Assembly: GCF_020921035.1 (NCBI RefSeq)
Contig: NC_063158.1
Location: 2,028,001 to 2,092,000, forward strand
Reading direction: 5' to 3'
DNA: 64,000 bases
Origin: Rhodamnia argentea
Lineage: Eukaryota; Streptophyta; Magnoliopsida; Myrtales; Myrtaceae
Position numbers and translations under genes: made by a program. The notes below the pieces were generated by a model, which worked only from the letters and a program-made list of their open reading frames with translations, did not search any database and was not told where the DNA came from. This document shows positions 44,041 through 56,445 of this stretch, piece by piece (position 1 is the first letter of the stretch; each line of letters opens with the position of its first letter).

Positions 44041-44991
44041 AGAGGCAACTTAATTGGAGGTGTGGACAAGACAACGTGGCCTTTCTTTGACCAGTTTCAC
44101 GAAGTAATAATAGGAGGAAGCTTCTGCTGGGCGTTTTACCTGGGCAATTCACTGGGTCATCGGAACAAGACTCGATAAAAACACGTCTTGGAGGGGCCAC
44201 TTTCTTCACGTCGCAGCACATTAGCGACAACAATCAGCTTCCTCAATTAACTCGAGAACATTTTTCATTCGACCGGCTATAGAGGAGCCCAAGTTAGATT
44301 CGAGAATGTTCTTTTAAGGAAGAGAGTGCTTCTCATTTTGACATGTCCATTGATATACGCTATCCTTTCCTCGATATGGTTCGATGACAAGCTGCAAGAC
44401 ATTGGCGATCCTCTCTTCCATGATGGTTTTCTTGTTCAAGCAAAAACGCAAAGTAAGATTTGTCTCCTGGCAAGGAATTATTTCTCCAACAGTAACCACC
44501 GATACTTATCTCCATTTTCAGCTGCATATAGGTGGGAAGAAGCCGCCGAGGCAACAGCCGCTGTGTTCATGCTGGCTGGGGTGCACGGCGGACTATTTCG
44601 CTGCTTCCCTCTCCTTGATGACTTAGTTATGAAAACAGAAAGACTGTCCATCGCATTTCACAACAGGACAATACAAAGTCTGCCTCCACTTCATCGCGGT
44701 GACATGAAAAGCAAACTGATTTATATACAATTCATTGAGGACAACGGGCAAAAAGAATAGACACTCCAAATGTTCGTACGGCGTTCACGCAAAAAATACA
44801 GACTCACTACCAAAAACAACAAACAAAATCCAAACAAGAGGACACGGCAAAGAATTAACACAGTCGGAAAGAGAGGGTATTCGCCATCAATAGTCATGAT
44901 GTGACAATGTTGAAAGTGGAAGATGTTCCTGTAAAGCAAAATCATCGAGCATGAAGTTGCAGCAAGATGCAGTTGATCCACCACAGCCGAG
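44041..44991. other. spacer between LEA_2 gene 4 and SGT1
   Basis: A plus-strand frame of 144 aa (44326-44760) is the longest here but has no family features and runs antisense to the SGT1 3' flank. I do not call it a gene. The SGT1 3' UTR should lie in the right part. Confidence 0.4.
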
Positions 44992-47900
44992 TTAGTATTC
45001 CCATTTCCTCAGCTCCATACCATCGGGAGGGCTACCTTCTACCTTCTTCTCAGCCACTTCCTTCCAGTTTGTAGAGAGGACTGTCCCGTTAGACTCGACC
45101 TACATAATGGGTCGAAATTAAGCAAAAACATTGGCATTTTCATGGAACACCTAATAACACAGGATTGAATACTATGGAGCTTGACGATGAGAAAGTCCGA
45201 CGAACTTATGATCTGCTTTCATGGAACGCCTAATAACACACGGTTGAATATTACGGAGCTCGATGATAAGAAGTCTGACGAACTTATAATCTACTTAACC
45301 AACCCCGTTTCAAAGTGCAGATTAAGGAAAACGCATCTAGTAAGATGAGCATAATCGAGGATCTAACGTGCAGAGAAAGTAAATAGGAGATCTTGAGTCT
45401 CTGGAAATATTGCAAGCACAAGAGAGAATGAGAAAAATGGCAGGTTTCAGTAAAGGATAAAGTTTTGGATCAGGATAAGAGGGAGAAGCTCCTAAAGAAA
45501 TGGAGGTTGAGAAATATTATTAAAATGTCTCGACAGAGAGACAATGGAGGGTGACAAATCAATTGTGAGATAGAAATAAAATGTACTAATTTGTAGAACT
45601 TCTGAGATGCAGCAGAGAAGTAATGCTCTTACAAATGATTTTGTCATAGCTCTTCTCGCGTCTTCATCTGCATTCAGGAATATATCTCGGAAAAGCTTGT
45701 TCAAAGCTGCATCACCGTCAAGCTTCTCATCCTTTTCCTAAAATTTATGCAATTATGCAGTTAGCCGTTGGATGAAGCAAACGAAGAATAAAACTGTCAT
45801 GGAGATTAAGAAATCATTAGTAATGTCCGGTACCTCCAGCTTGACTTGGGCTTCCAACTTGTCCCAGTCCACAGCTCTATTTTTCGAAGACGGGTATGCG
45901 GGCCTGTTTGGTCCAACTGCAAAAAAATGGAAAATAGCTGATTAACTATCCAGAGAAGTAGATGGTTTTTCTCATTCTACAGAAACATGGGACACCAGTT
46001 AAATTTTGGGTCATCTAATAAATTAAGAAAGGCAACTACCTGATGGCACATTGACTTTCTGGGGAACTGTAGCTTCTTTGCTATATTCAAGAGACCTCCA
46101 CTGGATTGCTTCAGCTTTTGCAAGACGAATCTCAATTTTAGTTGATAATATTTGGTATCTACACTTTTCAGGTATTACCTGATTTGAATCAGATAAAGCA
46201 TCAAACATTAGTTACAGCAAAGTAGGAGCAAAATGTAGGCAAGCCAAAGCTTTCTTTTTCACACTAGAAAGACCAGTAAAAAATGAAAATAAAATACATT
46301 TCCATATTCTGACTGAACAAAGTGGAGTTGTGCTCAGAAGAGAAAATCTGATGCAAATATTCCTGAGGATATCCTTAAACGAAAGATCAAAATATGCACT
46401 TGCAAAAGTATTTCAAACAGGCACTTAACCAATCAAACCAAAAGCAAGAGCTATAACAAGCGCTATCATCAGAGAAGCCTAAACCGAATCATTGTTGCAC
46501 GGTTAAATCATATGCAAAACGAGAAAATGAGCTGCATCCAATTAGAAACCAAAAGAACCTCTTCAAATTACCTTGCCAAACAATCTAGTTTGAAAGTTAT
46601 AAGCGTCACTGGACACATTGATTCTCACACTTAGCTGCAAGATAAATATACTCGCTCATGTCATCTATATAAGGGTAAAATGAAAAACACATTCTACATC
46701 CAATAAAAGAAATTCTTTGAGAGATGGAAACATACAATTTGTCCACCAAACTCAACAAGGACATCCTCTGGTGCAACACCCTTCGCAAATATTGTCACAA
46801 CAACTTCATCTGGTTGCTGATAAAATTCATGTCTGTTGAACAATGAATTGTCCGGTCATGCGACTGGAAAAGTACTTCTGGAAAGTGAACTATGAAAAGC
46901 TACTCTACATATTGACAACCTTCCTTGTATCATGTAAATTGCTACATGATGAGGAGGAACAAGTTCTTACAGACAGCAACAAGAAGACTGCATTTGCAAG
47001 GAGAAAAGCTTCAGACAACTCCAATTTCTACTCTAACTTTACTAGTTATCCAAGTTTGGAAGATAGCTGATCATCATCTTGAATTCATTATTGTCAACGT
47101 TCATGTAGTAAGGTCAAAGCAACTAACTTGATTCTTCCTTATGTTCACATGCAAGCTTTGAACATCAATGACCAAAACAAGGAAAGTATCTTCACTTTCA
47201 ACTGACAAAGAAAAACTTCACAATTGGCCATGTGGCCACTTAAGAATCAGGGTGCCAAGCCAGGTTTTATGTAGACAGCATAGGTAATATTGCAAGAACC
47301 TGAATTTGGGCTTGACTGGTTCGATTGCATTAATCTGCTGTACCATTCCATGCCCTTTCTGAATTTCTTCATCTGCGTCAGCATTTTGATCAGATGGCAG
47401 GGCAGTGGCAGAGGAAGGAAGGGCACAAATATGTGCCTTCTGATCAGTTACATCCTCTGTGGAAGCACCACAAATCAACATTCAAGAATATAAATGGAAT
47501 TCACCTAGTAAGTTAGCTAGCATCTATGACACCTCTTCGACAATAAATATTAAAATGTACAAACAATGGCGAGACAGACATTAAAGGCAGCATGAAAGTC
47601 AATGCAACATGCAACACAGGAAAAAAAAATCACAAAATCTAAGAATGATGCTAAACCAGGGGCAACAGCCTGATTCTGATTCTAAGACTATAAAGGCAAC
47701 AAAATTAACTAATTAATATGTGCAAAATGTTAACAAGTCATGCACATAATGAAGAAAAAAAGCCATCTCATATCATTGCCGATTCTTCTGTTGACCTGGT
47801 TAACAGCCGATAGTACGTTGTTTCAATTAACATTTTATGCTCTTCTTCTTCAACTTTCATCAGTCAAGACTATTGTGAGACCTCGAAAAAAATTGACATA

Positions 47901-50150
47901 GATGTCACCATGACACAGTCTGTTTATGTGTACAACAGTACACATCTTTATGAACTCTCTGAAGTTCCAAAAAGGTAATTCTCACCAAAATCTGTTCCAT
48001 ATAACAGGGGCACACAACATTCTGAGCAGTCTCATAAGAAGGTTAGAGCCATGTAAGAAGGTGCTATGATTTCCATGTCATTATGCTGGAGTCAAGACTT
48101 AAATTAAAGAGATAGGAAGGTATAGCTGATTTGGTCCTAAAAGAGATGATAGAGAGCCAGACCATGCATTACTCACCACTTCTACTCTCCCCAAGATAAA
48201 AAAAATTCTCAAACCTATAAAAGTTTCGATTTTCAGAAATACAGTTAAAACTATCTCAGGTACAATTCCATAGTTCAAGGCTCCATTTGTTTTGCGGAAA
48301 ATGAATAATTTGAAAAATATTTTCCTAAAAACAACCGCTTGTATCACTTAAAATAATTAGCCAATGGAAATTTTTTTCATTAACGACAACAATTCATGAC
48401 TAAATATTTTTGTGGATGATAAAAATTTATTTCGTTCATCGTTTCTGTAAGCGACATAAGTGAACGTTTTTAGGAAAATGTTTTCCAAATCATTCATTTA
48501 CTGCAAAACAAAAGGAACCCAAGTCTCCAATGATTCAGCAAAGATTTCTGCCATCATGTGGTCAATGTGCTTTCTTCATGATTAGATAAAAGCAAGAACC
48601 TCATAAACGAAACATGGAACACACAGAAGATCAAAATCAGTTTTTTTTTCCTTTTTCTGAAAGCCATATTAAGACGACCAACAAGCTGCACCAGAGTAGG
48701 CAAAAACCAGCATGCAAGCACGATGACCACAAGTATAAACAAGTTCCGATCAGTCACTCAATCAGAGAGACCTTATATTGATTACTAGAGGTTGTCGTGA
48801 GTGCAAACCTGCAATGCGCTTCTCACATTCTTCAATTAGGTTGGTGAATCTCAAAGCATCTTGCGACAAAGAAGCACCCATTTCAAGAGCTGCCTTGGCA
48901 GTATGATATTCTTCAAGGTTCATACAGGCAGAACTGGAAAGCAAAAAGAAAAAATAAAACATGTAAGGGACTAAGGTTAATACTCCATGGAAGTACCACA
49001 TCTAAATAATCTGCATATATGCACTCAGAACTGTTCATTGAGTGCCTCCAAAGCAATATCTAGCGCTAGAAGTAAATCCTAGATCAGCGGATGCAAACTA
49101 GCTATCACATTCTGTGCAATAAATAGTGGATCAATAACAACACTGCGATTGAAATAAGTTTTATCAGACAAAAGATACTAGCCATCGTTAAAGCTACATA
49201 AAAACAAGCAGACCACCTAAAGCGCATCATCAAATAATCAACTCCACGAACTTCAGAAAGGAGAAAAAGAAAGCATAAAACTTTCTGACTAAATAAACTC
49301 GAGTAAGAGAGACAGAATTCAAGCCCAGCCAGGCGAAGCTTACTCACCCTTTTCGCAGGTATGCCTTGGCCAATGAAGGGTCCAATTCGATTGCCTTATT
49401 TGCATCTGAAATGGCCTCTGATCAAACGAAAATAGCATAAACGATAATCAGAAACACGTCACCCAGGGCATTGCCCAAGAACAGCTCCATCAAGAAAACA
49501 GAAAACACTTCCGTTCAAGAACGGTGATAAAAAGATCCAAAGACGGTTCGTAGTGTTCCCACCAAAGGTAAAAAGATTTTCTTGGTTCCAAAGTCACAAA
49601 GCAGCAGCATTGAGATTATTCAAACTGGACAGCAATGCTGGTAAAGATTGCCTCCACAAAGCGGACCCAATACCTTTTTTCACCTTTTCTGGGTTTAACG
49701 AATGGATTAACGATAAACGTGAAAAAAGAGAAGCGGCAATAAAAGCAGGGAAAGGTCAAACTGCTTTTCCCGGCAAAAAAACACACAATTCAATTCCACG
49801 CCATAATCACGAAAAGCGCGCACCACGAACGGATAGGCGAACAAAACCATTCAACGAGAGACCCTCGCCAAGATCACGCACACAAGCGACGTCACGCGTC
49901 GGCGCGCGAGCGTCCCTTCCCCTACCACGCACAGCACCCGGTTCAAGATTCGACAAAGCCAGAACCGAAAGGATCAAACCCCACCTGTGAAGTTGCGGAG
50001 CTTGATGTGGGCCTGAGCGCGGTCGGCGTACAGATCGGCGCTCCCGGGGCCCGGGTCAACGGCCTTGGAGTAGAAGTCAACAGCCGACTCGAAGTCGTCG
50101 TCCAGGAAGGCCGCCCCCGCCCTGTCCGCCAAATCGCTGGTCGCCGCCAT
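44992..50150 (-). CDS. SGT1: SGT1, co-chaperone of HSP90 (TPR-CS-SGS)
   Basis: Suppressor of G2 allele of SKP1. In plants it partners HSP90 and RAR1 to stabilise NLR immune receptors and also acts with SCF ubiquitin ligases. Ten exons join in phase: 50150-49985, 49417-49348, 48933-48809, 47456-47300, 46832-46736, 46634-46572, 46178-46040, 45916-45834, 45737-45633 and 45099-44992, giving 370 aa, the usual length. TPR domain 1-118 (AGAAFLDDDFESAVDFYSKA, AYLRKGSACMNLEEY). CS domain about 168-258 (KPKFRHEFYQQPDEVVVTIF, RLFGKVIPEKCRYQILSTKI). SGS domain about 280-370 (DWDKLEAQVKLEEKDEKLDG, LFRDIFLNADEDARRAM, STNWKEVAEKKVEGSPPDGM). I chose ATG 50150 (MAATSDLADRAGAAF) since SGT1 proteins start this way; an in-frame ATG at 50198 would add 16 residues. 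The leader has (CCT)n repeats. Intron 3 contains a MITE. Confidence 0.96.
48279..48519. mobile_element. MITE in SGT1 intron 3
   Basis: About 240 bp with long inverted arms. The left GGCTCCATTTGTTTTGCGG matches the reverse complement of the right GGTTCCTTTTGTTTTGCAG. Both arms go on through AAATGAAT(A/G)ATTTG and ATTTTCCTAAAAAC, about 50 bp per arm. The loop is AT-rich and non-coding. Confidence 0.75.
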
Positions 50151-50239
50151 TGCTGCGCCGATTCCGGTCTCTCTGTCCCCCGGTCGCCGGGGAGTCAACG
50201 GGGAAGATAGAAGCGACGTGGGATTCGGAAGAGGAAGCG

Positions 50240-50262
50240 AGGAGGAGGAGGAGGAGGAGACG
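50240..50262. repeat. (GGA)n tract in SGT1 leader
   Basis: GAGGAGGAGGAGGAGGAG on the plus strand, hence (CTC)n in the SGT1 transcript leader about 90 bp upstream of the ATG. Confidence 0.85.
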
Positions 50263-50299
50263 AGTGAAGCGAAAGTTGTCGGAAGAAGGAGAGCGTTTA

Positions 50300-53117
50300 C
50301 TGCTCGTATTTAAAATTTGAGGAAAGGAACGAGGATTCAATGATTGAGACTGGGAGGGATCGAAGCAAAGTAAGGAATTCTGGACGCTTTTTCTCTTCGG
50401 TGCGAATGAAAAAGGTAGGAAAAGAGGAGGGAAAACGAAAGGAATCTTCTTCTTCTTCCATGGACGGTTGGGTGGGCCTGGGTTTGGGCTTCGGTTGACC
50501 ATTGACTTCGCCATTGTTAGTCTGCGTTCCGTGCTTTTCGTACGTGTGAATACAGAAGCTTCGTTTCGACCCCCCCCAAAAAAAAAAACAGAAGCTTCTT
50601 TCTTGTGTAAAATCTGGAACGCCGGATCTTGACGGTGCAACGTAAGCCGTCCGATAAGGAAAAAAAAAAAAACAGGGAAGCAACTTATGAACGGTCGAAC
50701 CGGTGGTTAACCGACGTCTCGTCGAAAGAAAGGTGCTAAAACGAAATTTGGAAGAAAATATCAAATATCGATGTGCGACATAATTTACTTTTTCGATTTG
50801 AAAAGCTATCTATCCGAATTGGAAAAAAGAAAAAAAGTATCCAACTATTTTACAAATAATCCATCAAGGACAAATTCATGAATTTCGATATTAGTTTATC
50901 TCCCACGCATTTTAACTTTAAAGTTTGAATCTTACAAAGAAAAATTTCAAACCTTAAACAATTTATACAAGTCAAGCATGTCGGGCATTGTGATTGATAA
51001 ATTTCTCTCCAATTTTACTCGATAAGCCTTCCTCGTCAATTGGTAAGTTTCAAAGTTGCGTATGCAGTGACCACCGATTTAATCAATCGACAAATCCATC
51101 CGTTCTTATCTGATCGGACGGCTTACGCGATTCCGTTGGAACCCGGCCGTCCAAATTAGACAAAAAGAACTTTCACATTCCCGACCGCAGCCAGCGTAGG
51201 ATAATAAACCATCTTGCCTAATGTGGTTTTGTCTCGTTATGTACAGAAACAAACACAAAATAAGAAGGCCAAAGTCAAAAGTCAACAGCAGCCCAAACCA
51301 GGCACAAATTCCATAGGAGGAGGAGGAGGAGGAGATTAGAAAGCGTCCCAGCGTTAAAGAAGACATCCTAGTAAAAGTTAATTGCACAAATGAAGAAGTT
51401 TTTCTAAGGATCTAGTCATCATTGGTTGTCCTTTGTAGCAGGATTATAAACATTACCTAATTTTTCCCTACTGACACCGTAGTATCGATCATAGGTCTAT
51501 TCACTTTCACCTCTATAATGACAAACACGAGGTGAAGTCGAATGTGAAGTCGATTATTAGTTTAGGCGAGATCAGAACGATGTCCATAAAATTTCAACGA
51601 ATGGTATAAGAGGTCCTTGTGAAATTTATGTAGCTAAATCGTAGTCCAAATAAGATGGGAGTCTATTTTCTCGATAAGATCCGACTCACCTATCTTAAAA
51701 TGTGAATAATTTTCTCTTCCACTATGTTTTGAGAGTTTGCGAGGGTGAATAATTTTCTACAGCTAATGTTAGGTGGATATAGAGATCGGTTCGTTCATTC
51801 GTCCAATCGACAGTCACCGATGAGGATGTTCGTAACGTGGCTACATAAACTTTCCGAAATTATGCCGCTCTCCTCTTCTGATTTAGATTTAGATTTAGAT
51901 CTAAGGATTTTGCTCTCCCAAACTAGATCTATATATAGAGGAGTTCATTACAGGTACTTGATCTGTGCTTTTTCAACATACTGATATTGGTGTTATTACT
52001 CGGTGATAATGATGGAGACGATGAACCTAGACGCGTACCACAAGCCGTTGCATTCAATGAGAGTTCTCGGTGTGTCCTCATCACTGAATCCGGTGATTGG
52101 CTGCCCAAATTTTATGGTTACAGATCTATTCATGGAAGATGAGAGCGTGCTTCTTGTTGAGGAAAATTGCTTTGCTGTTATGTGCTTTCTGTTATTTGGT
52201 TTTCCTGCAGTTCTTTGGAAGCTTGAAAGCATTCTATATATCTCTCGAATATTATCTTGATCAATGAATAGAATCTTTCTTCGGGAAAAAAAAAAAAAAA
52301 ACCATGTCAACTGATTATTCCCGCGGTTGCTCAACCAAGTGGCTAAAATTAAGCTGGCACTTGTTTAATAACGAAATAATCACGCAAACGTTTTGAAGCA
52401 TGATGTTGGAGAAAACTCATCACATGGGTTGGATTCCATTTCGTTCTAACAAGGCAAATTGAATGTATAATTTCTTTACTTTATTTGCCGTCCTTTCGTT
52501 TTGTTTCTCTACCCGTTTTGATAAGCAAAGAATAAGCCCGAAACTATAAAGTAAATCCTTTGCTTTGAAGCAGATTAAAGCATTCCTCGACTGACAAGTC
52601 TGACTACACTACTGTATTTGATTGGCCTTTTGGGGAAAAAACCTTTAGAGAAATATAAAATACTTTAGATTAAATGGGGTTTTTTTTTTAAATGTAGATA
52701 TTGCTTGGTAAGGAGTAGTTTAAAAATGCATGGGGAAACAAATTTGGTTTAAATGGTACTTGAAAAACAAGCACGCTTGTAAAAGGTAAACCCTTCGTTG
52801 GACGCTTGCAAAGGGCTCAGGCCGCTCGAGAGCTTGATTTGGCCACATCTGGGATTGGCGGTCAGATCCGGTGTCGCTAGTGACGTCAAGTAAGGTGGGG
52901 GAATGGTAAGGACATTCCGAAATTTTTGGAAATTCAGTGGGGGCATAGTTGGAAGAAAAAATTTATTAGCATTCCGCAAATGCTAAAACCCTCCTGCAGA
53001 TTTGAACCTTTCGATGCCGTCAACGGGCTTAACTGTTCTTAATTCATGTCCTCCTCCTTGGTGTCCTTAATGGGTTTTCACTCTTATTTGCCATTCCTCT
53101 CGAGCTTTCAATTGCAG
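50300..53117. other. spacer between SGT1 and WD40 pseudogene
   Basis: SGT1 promoter DNA lies in the left few hundred bases, with TGGGCC and GGGCTT words at about 50470-50495. Further right there is AT-rich DNA, (TTAGAT)n-like words and a CTATATATAG box near 51929, and a MITE-like block at about 52620-52980. No gene is supported. Confidence 0.4.
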
Positions 53118-54229
53118 GGTTTTAGTTGCTTTCTCTGAGCATGGGTTGATGACAAGATGGTGGTCATCAGGATCAGTTTGGAGGGAGAAACTCAGCCGCA
53201 ACTATGTTCCCGTCCAATGCACCAAATTAAATTTTCGTCCCTCCTTGGGAAGGATTTTCACCTAAAAACTGCTCAGAGAAGTGTGGTGGCGAGCATAATG
53301 GGACCTGGTGGGCAATCCAGTCCACAGGTAAAGTTTCCATTTCGCGGTGGTAATGATCTCGTGCTCTTTTGGCCTTGCTTACATGCTTTCACTTTTGCTG
53401 CTGCTTGTACTGTGTGCCCTGATCATTGTAGCATGTCGGTGCTTGTGCCCTGGGCATGAATTGCATGGGTTTGGATGCATATGTGTTACTATTTTTCTGT
53501 AATGAGGTGGATTTCTTAGTGAAAAGCTTTCTTTGTCTTGGAAATAAACAATTTTATGGTATAGAAATCTAAAGGAGCCGCCAACTACTATTTGAAGTTC
53601 TAGGCTTCATTATGACAATCTGATTGGTAAGTTCTTGATCTGGAGAGTTCTTGAGCAAAAGAAAACTCTATTTGACATGTGTTTAGGCAAAAGTCAAAAT
53701 AAGTTCTTGGGCTAATGTTAATCTTCTTTTTGTTCGAAGGATTCTCCCATTAATTGACTCCACTAATAACAAGACTCTAGCTTGTAAAATTAAGATTTCT
53801 CTCTCTGTATCTCTCATTAATGGCCCATTAGTAATCAATTCATTTGATTTTTTTCTTAAAGGGGAAGTTTGAGGGAATTCCCCCGAAATCGACGGGCTTT
53901 GCACAACCTCGTTAAATGGCCATGGTTAGCACAGTTTTCATAGATATATCGATGTGAGAGTGAGCTGACCTATGCGAGACATGGGAGTGATTTTCATGAA
54001 ACAAGATGAATTTGAGTGTTTTTCATGTTAAACTGGACATTGACTTGCATGAGCTTTATGAAGGTACTGACCTGAAACTTCTAATGTAGGAAAAGTTAAA
54101 GGGTACAGGCGAGGACCGTTTGAACATTTTCATTCATAATCTTGACCTCTCCTATCGCTTAGAGTGGGCCGGTGAGAGAAAAAGTTCTTCACAGGGCATG
54201 GCCATGAGCTGGGAACTTTTCCGTTATGA
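53118..54229 (+). pseudogene. WD40 rabconnectin-3/WDR7-like 3' end, pseudogene
   Basis: Two exon-like blocks resemble the C-terminal end of the large plant WD40 protein related to rabconnectin-3-beta/WDR7. Block 1 (53118-53327, after a CAG acceptor and before GTAAAG) reads VLVAFSEHGLMTRWWSSGSV and then YVPVQCTKL. It then needs a frameshift to continue FVPPWEGFSPKNCSEK. Block 2 (54090-54229, after TAG) reads IHNLDLSYRLEWAGERK, needs another shift and ends TGHGHELGTFPL and a stop. The frameshifts, and the absence of the roughly 1,400 upstream codons, make this a pseudogene fragment. The family assignment comes from memory of the plant protein and should be checked by search. Confidence 0.55.
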
Positions 54230-54929
54230 AATTGCTATTTCATCATATCGTGCCCAAGCTTGTGCATCTATGAAGCCTGCTCATGCTGCTTTTGATGAAA
54301 ATTGAATCTGAATGGTTCTAGCATCATCATCTGGCAGTGTCGTGATGGGTTTCTGATATCAGGTGTCGAGAACTTCCCCTCCATCAGTGGCATCATCAGT
54401 TAAATGCTCAAGGGTTTTTTCGAAGTTGGGCAGAACAGGATCTCTGTACAGGTGGTCAACCGATGATTATACATGCATTTTTATCTTTCTGGGCATATGA
54501 AAATTGGGTTGAGGAGGACCGATATCAAATACTTTCTTTTGAGCCGGGGACTTGGCAGGCTGATAGATGCCACTGATCAAAAGATACCTGACTAGAAGCA
54601 CGTCTTGTACAAAATTTGCTTCTTTTCTTATGCATTGCTGTCTTCTTTACTTCAGCATAATTGTTGTTGTAATGGCACATCGCTGACTTGATTACATTCA
54701 CAGGTATTTTGTGAGACTAATCGTCGTTTGCAAGTGTAAATTTCAGTTTCTTTCCAATTTCAATCTTCAACTTTGATGGCATACCTGCTCTGGCATCCTG
54801 TAATGTCTACTAATGTTGCTCTATAAGCTGAGATAATAACATTCTATTCACATACCCACCAGTTGAGTGGTATTACATTGCCTGGAAAGGCAGATTGGCT
54901 TGCAAGCTTATTCTGTTCTTTGCCGAAAA

Positions 54930-55394
54930 TTACCGAGGTTTTTTTCCTGCATCTTGTCAGCCTTCATCTTAGGACCTTCGATCCACATAATTACTTCCCA
55001 TATTCTGCTAATTCGTTGTACCCTGGATACCAAGGAGCTGGAACTAGAAACCAGAGAGCAGTTGCAGTTATCCTGGGTCCTCAGGATACCACGGGTTGAG
55101 AGAATTTTTCCTGGACATCCCTGTTATCCTGATAGGGTTGTTTGGGATGGTTTGAGAGGTTATGTTGCATGTCTTTGCCGAAACTATTTAGGAGCATATG
55201 ATACTAGTGATGTGCTATACATACGGGACGGCAAGAGTGGAGCCAGAGAGCGGATCCTCCGGGGAGCAGCTTCTCATTCAATGTTTGATCATTCCTGTAA
55301 GGGCATCAGCATGAAGTCAGTCTCTGGATCTGTGAGGGATGAAAGTACTTCTCTTTCCACCCTGCTTCTTCCCATGGAGTCCGACTGCATTTAA
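54930..55394 (+). pseudogene. WD40 rabconnectin-3/WDR7-like internal exon, pseudogene
   Basis: The frame shows RVERIFPGHPCYPDRVVWDG, LRGYVACLCRN, TSDVLYIRDGKSGARERILR, GAASHSMFDHSCKGISM and SGSVRDESTSLSTLLLP before a stop. In the intact family this block belongs to an internal WD40 region, well before the C-terminal pieces found at 53118-54229. Here it lies after them, so the order is inverted. The WD of the WD40 motif (expected YIWD) has become YIRD. Upstream in the same frame (54867-55060) the sequence no longer looks like the family. Confidence in the family is moderate, in pseudogene status higher. Confidence 0.5.
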
Positions 55395-55399
55395 GTCGC

Positions 55400-55872
55400 T
55401 TGAAGAGAGCATTGTGCGGTTTAGCTTGTCGGTTTTGCATTCATGGGGATTAGACAACGGGCTTGATCAATTGCTAGTTACTGACATGAAGTTTGTTTGC
55501 CAGGGGATAAAGGATCCGTTACTGTGACTTTTGATCAGCTGAATTGTTTTTTCTCATTGCACTTTTGTAAATTAATGCTAGACTCAGTTGCCCCGGTGCA
55601 TTAAACTTGCTTTGAATCATTCTCTAACCTCTTGACCAGACACTGGTACCGATATGATAAGTCTTTTTTTTTGTTTTGTTCAAGTAGCATGTCACATGTA
55701 CCCCGACCGCAAATGTGAAATTTCTGTCCTTTTCAATGAAATCCCAGTTTCCACAAGTGACCTACAAAGGAGAATTCTCATTCAATTGACTTCAAAGCGG
55801 GACCTTTCTCGAGACAAAAGCAAGAAAATCTCTTCAACCTTCCTAAACTGTTTGATGAAACGTTTGAAGTGC
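55400..55872. other. stretch with no recognised feature
   Basis: A plus-strand frame of 74 aa at 55654-55878 is not recognisable. It could be more decayed WD40 pseudogene or plain spacer. Confidence 0.35.
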
Positions 55873-56275
55873 GTATGAACTTTGCATAGACCAAGCCTTC
55901 CTGTCCACTGCAAAACAATGTCAAAACCAGATTGCGACTCCATTAAGGCTCTAAAGCTCACAAGTTTCACCAATATAATGTGTCAACAAACACGAAGGTT
56001 GCCTATAAGGCTATAAATAACATATCATCACCGTCAGACAAGCATGGCGTTGTACTACTTCCTGCGAAACCAAAGGCAAGATCAGCAAAGAAGAAGCCAG
56101 AAATGGCCTCCAAGTGACGACATTTGTTCCCTTCATTACAATCAAAATTAACAACACCACGTTTGATGGTGTGGCTATGTTTTTGCGCTCCTGGAAGACA
56201 GAACCAGTTATGGGTTTGATGAGAGAGACTTCATTAAAAGTGATCGAGACTCGCAAGGTCTTTAATGGCACATAG
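55873..56275 (-). pseudogene. Gutted duplicate of the 57.9-58.5 kb gene
   Basis: 55873-56108 matches 57661-57856, the 3' flank of the unknown gene: ATGAACTTTGCATA(G/A)ACCAA, CTGCAAAACAATG, AAGCATGGCGTTGTACTAC-like, CAAAGGCAAGATCAGCAAAG and CCAGAAATGGC. Directly after it, 56150-56275 matches about 58930-59065, the 5' flank: TGGTGTGGCTATGTTT-like, CGCTCCTGGAA, GTTATGGGTTTGAT-like, AGAGAGACTT and TTCATTAAAAG(T/C)GATCGAGAC. About 1.07 kb in between, holding all three exons and the proximal promoter, is missing. The copy therefore keeps both flanks but no coding DNA. Confidence 0.75.
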
Positions 56276-56445
56276 GACGATCGGAGCTCACGTCGGCGAT
56301 TTCCGGTCAAAATTAGTCAAATGGACTTGATTAGCAAAACGTGAAAATATTAGGATTCAATTGGGAAAATTAAAAGATTTTGGCCCGAATTGGCAAAAAG
56401 TGTAATTAGTTTATGACTTTTTGGAATAATATTTTCATCTTCCTT
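56265..56445. mobile_element. Dispersed fold-back element, copy F (right half)
   Basis: Shows GGCACATAGGACGATCGGAG, CACGTCGGCGATTTCCGGTC, GACTTGATTAGCAAAACGTG and ATTAGTTTATGACTTTTTGG, the right arm of the dispersed family. The left half is missing; it abuts the gutted duplicate at 55873-56275. Confidence 0.55.

Noticed and set aside
44326-44760. 144-aa plus-strand frame between LEA_2 gene 4 and SGT1
   Set aside because: No family features, no clear promoter, composition like spacer DNA, and antisense to the SGT1 3' flank.
50151-50198. Upstream in-frame ATG of SGT1 at 50198
   Set aside because: It would add 16 residues not seen in SGT1 proteins, which start near MAxxDLAxxA; ATG 50150 fits the family.
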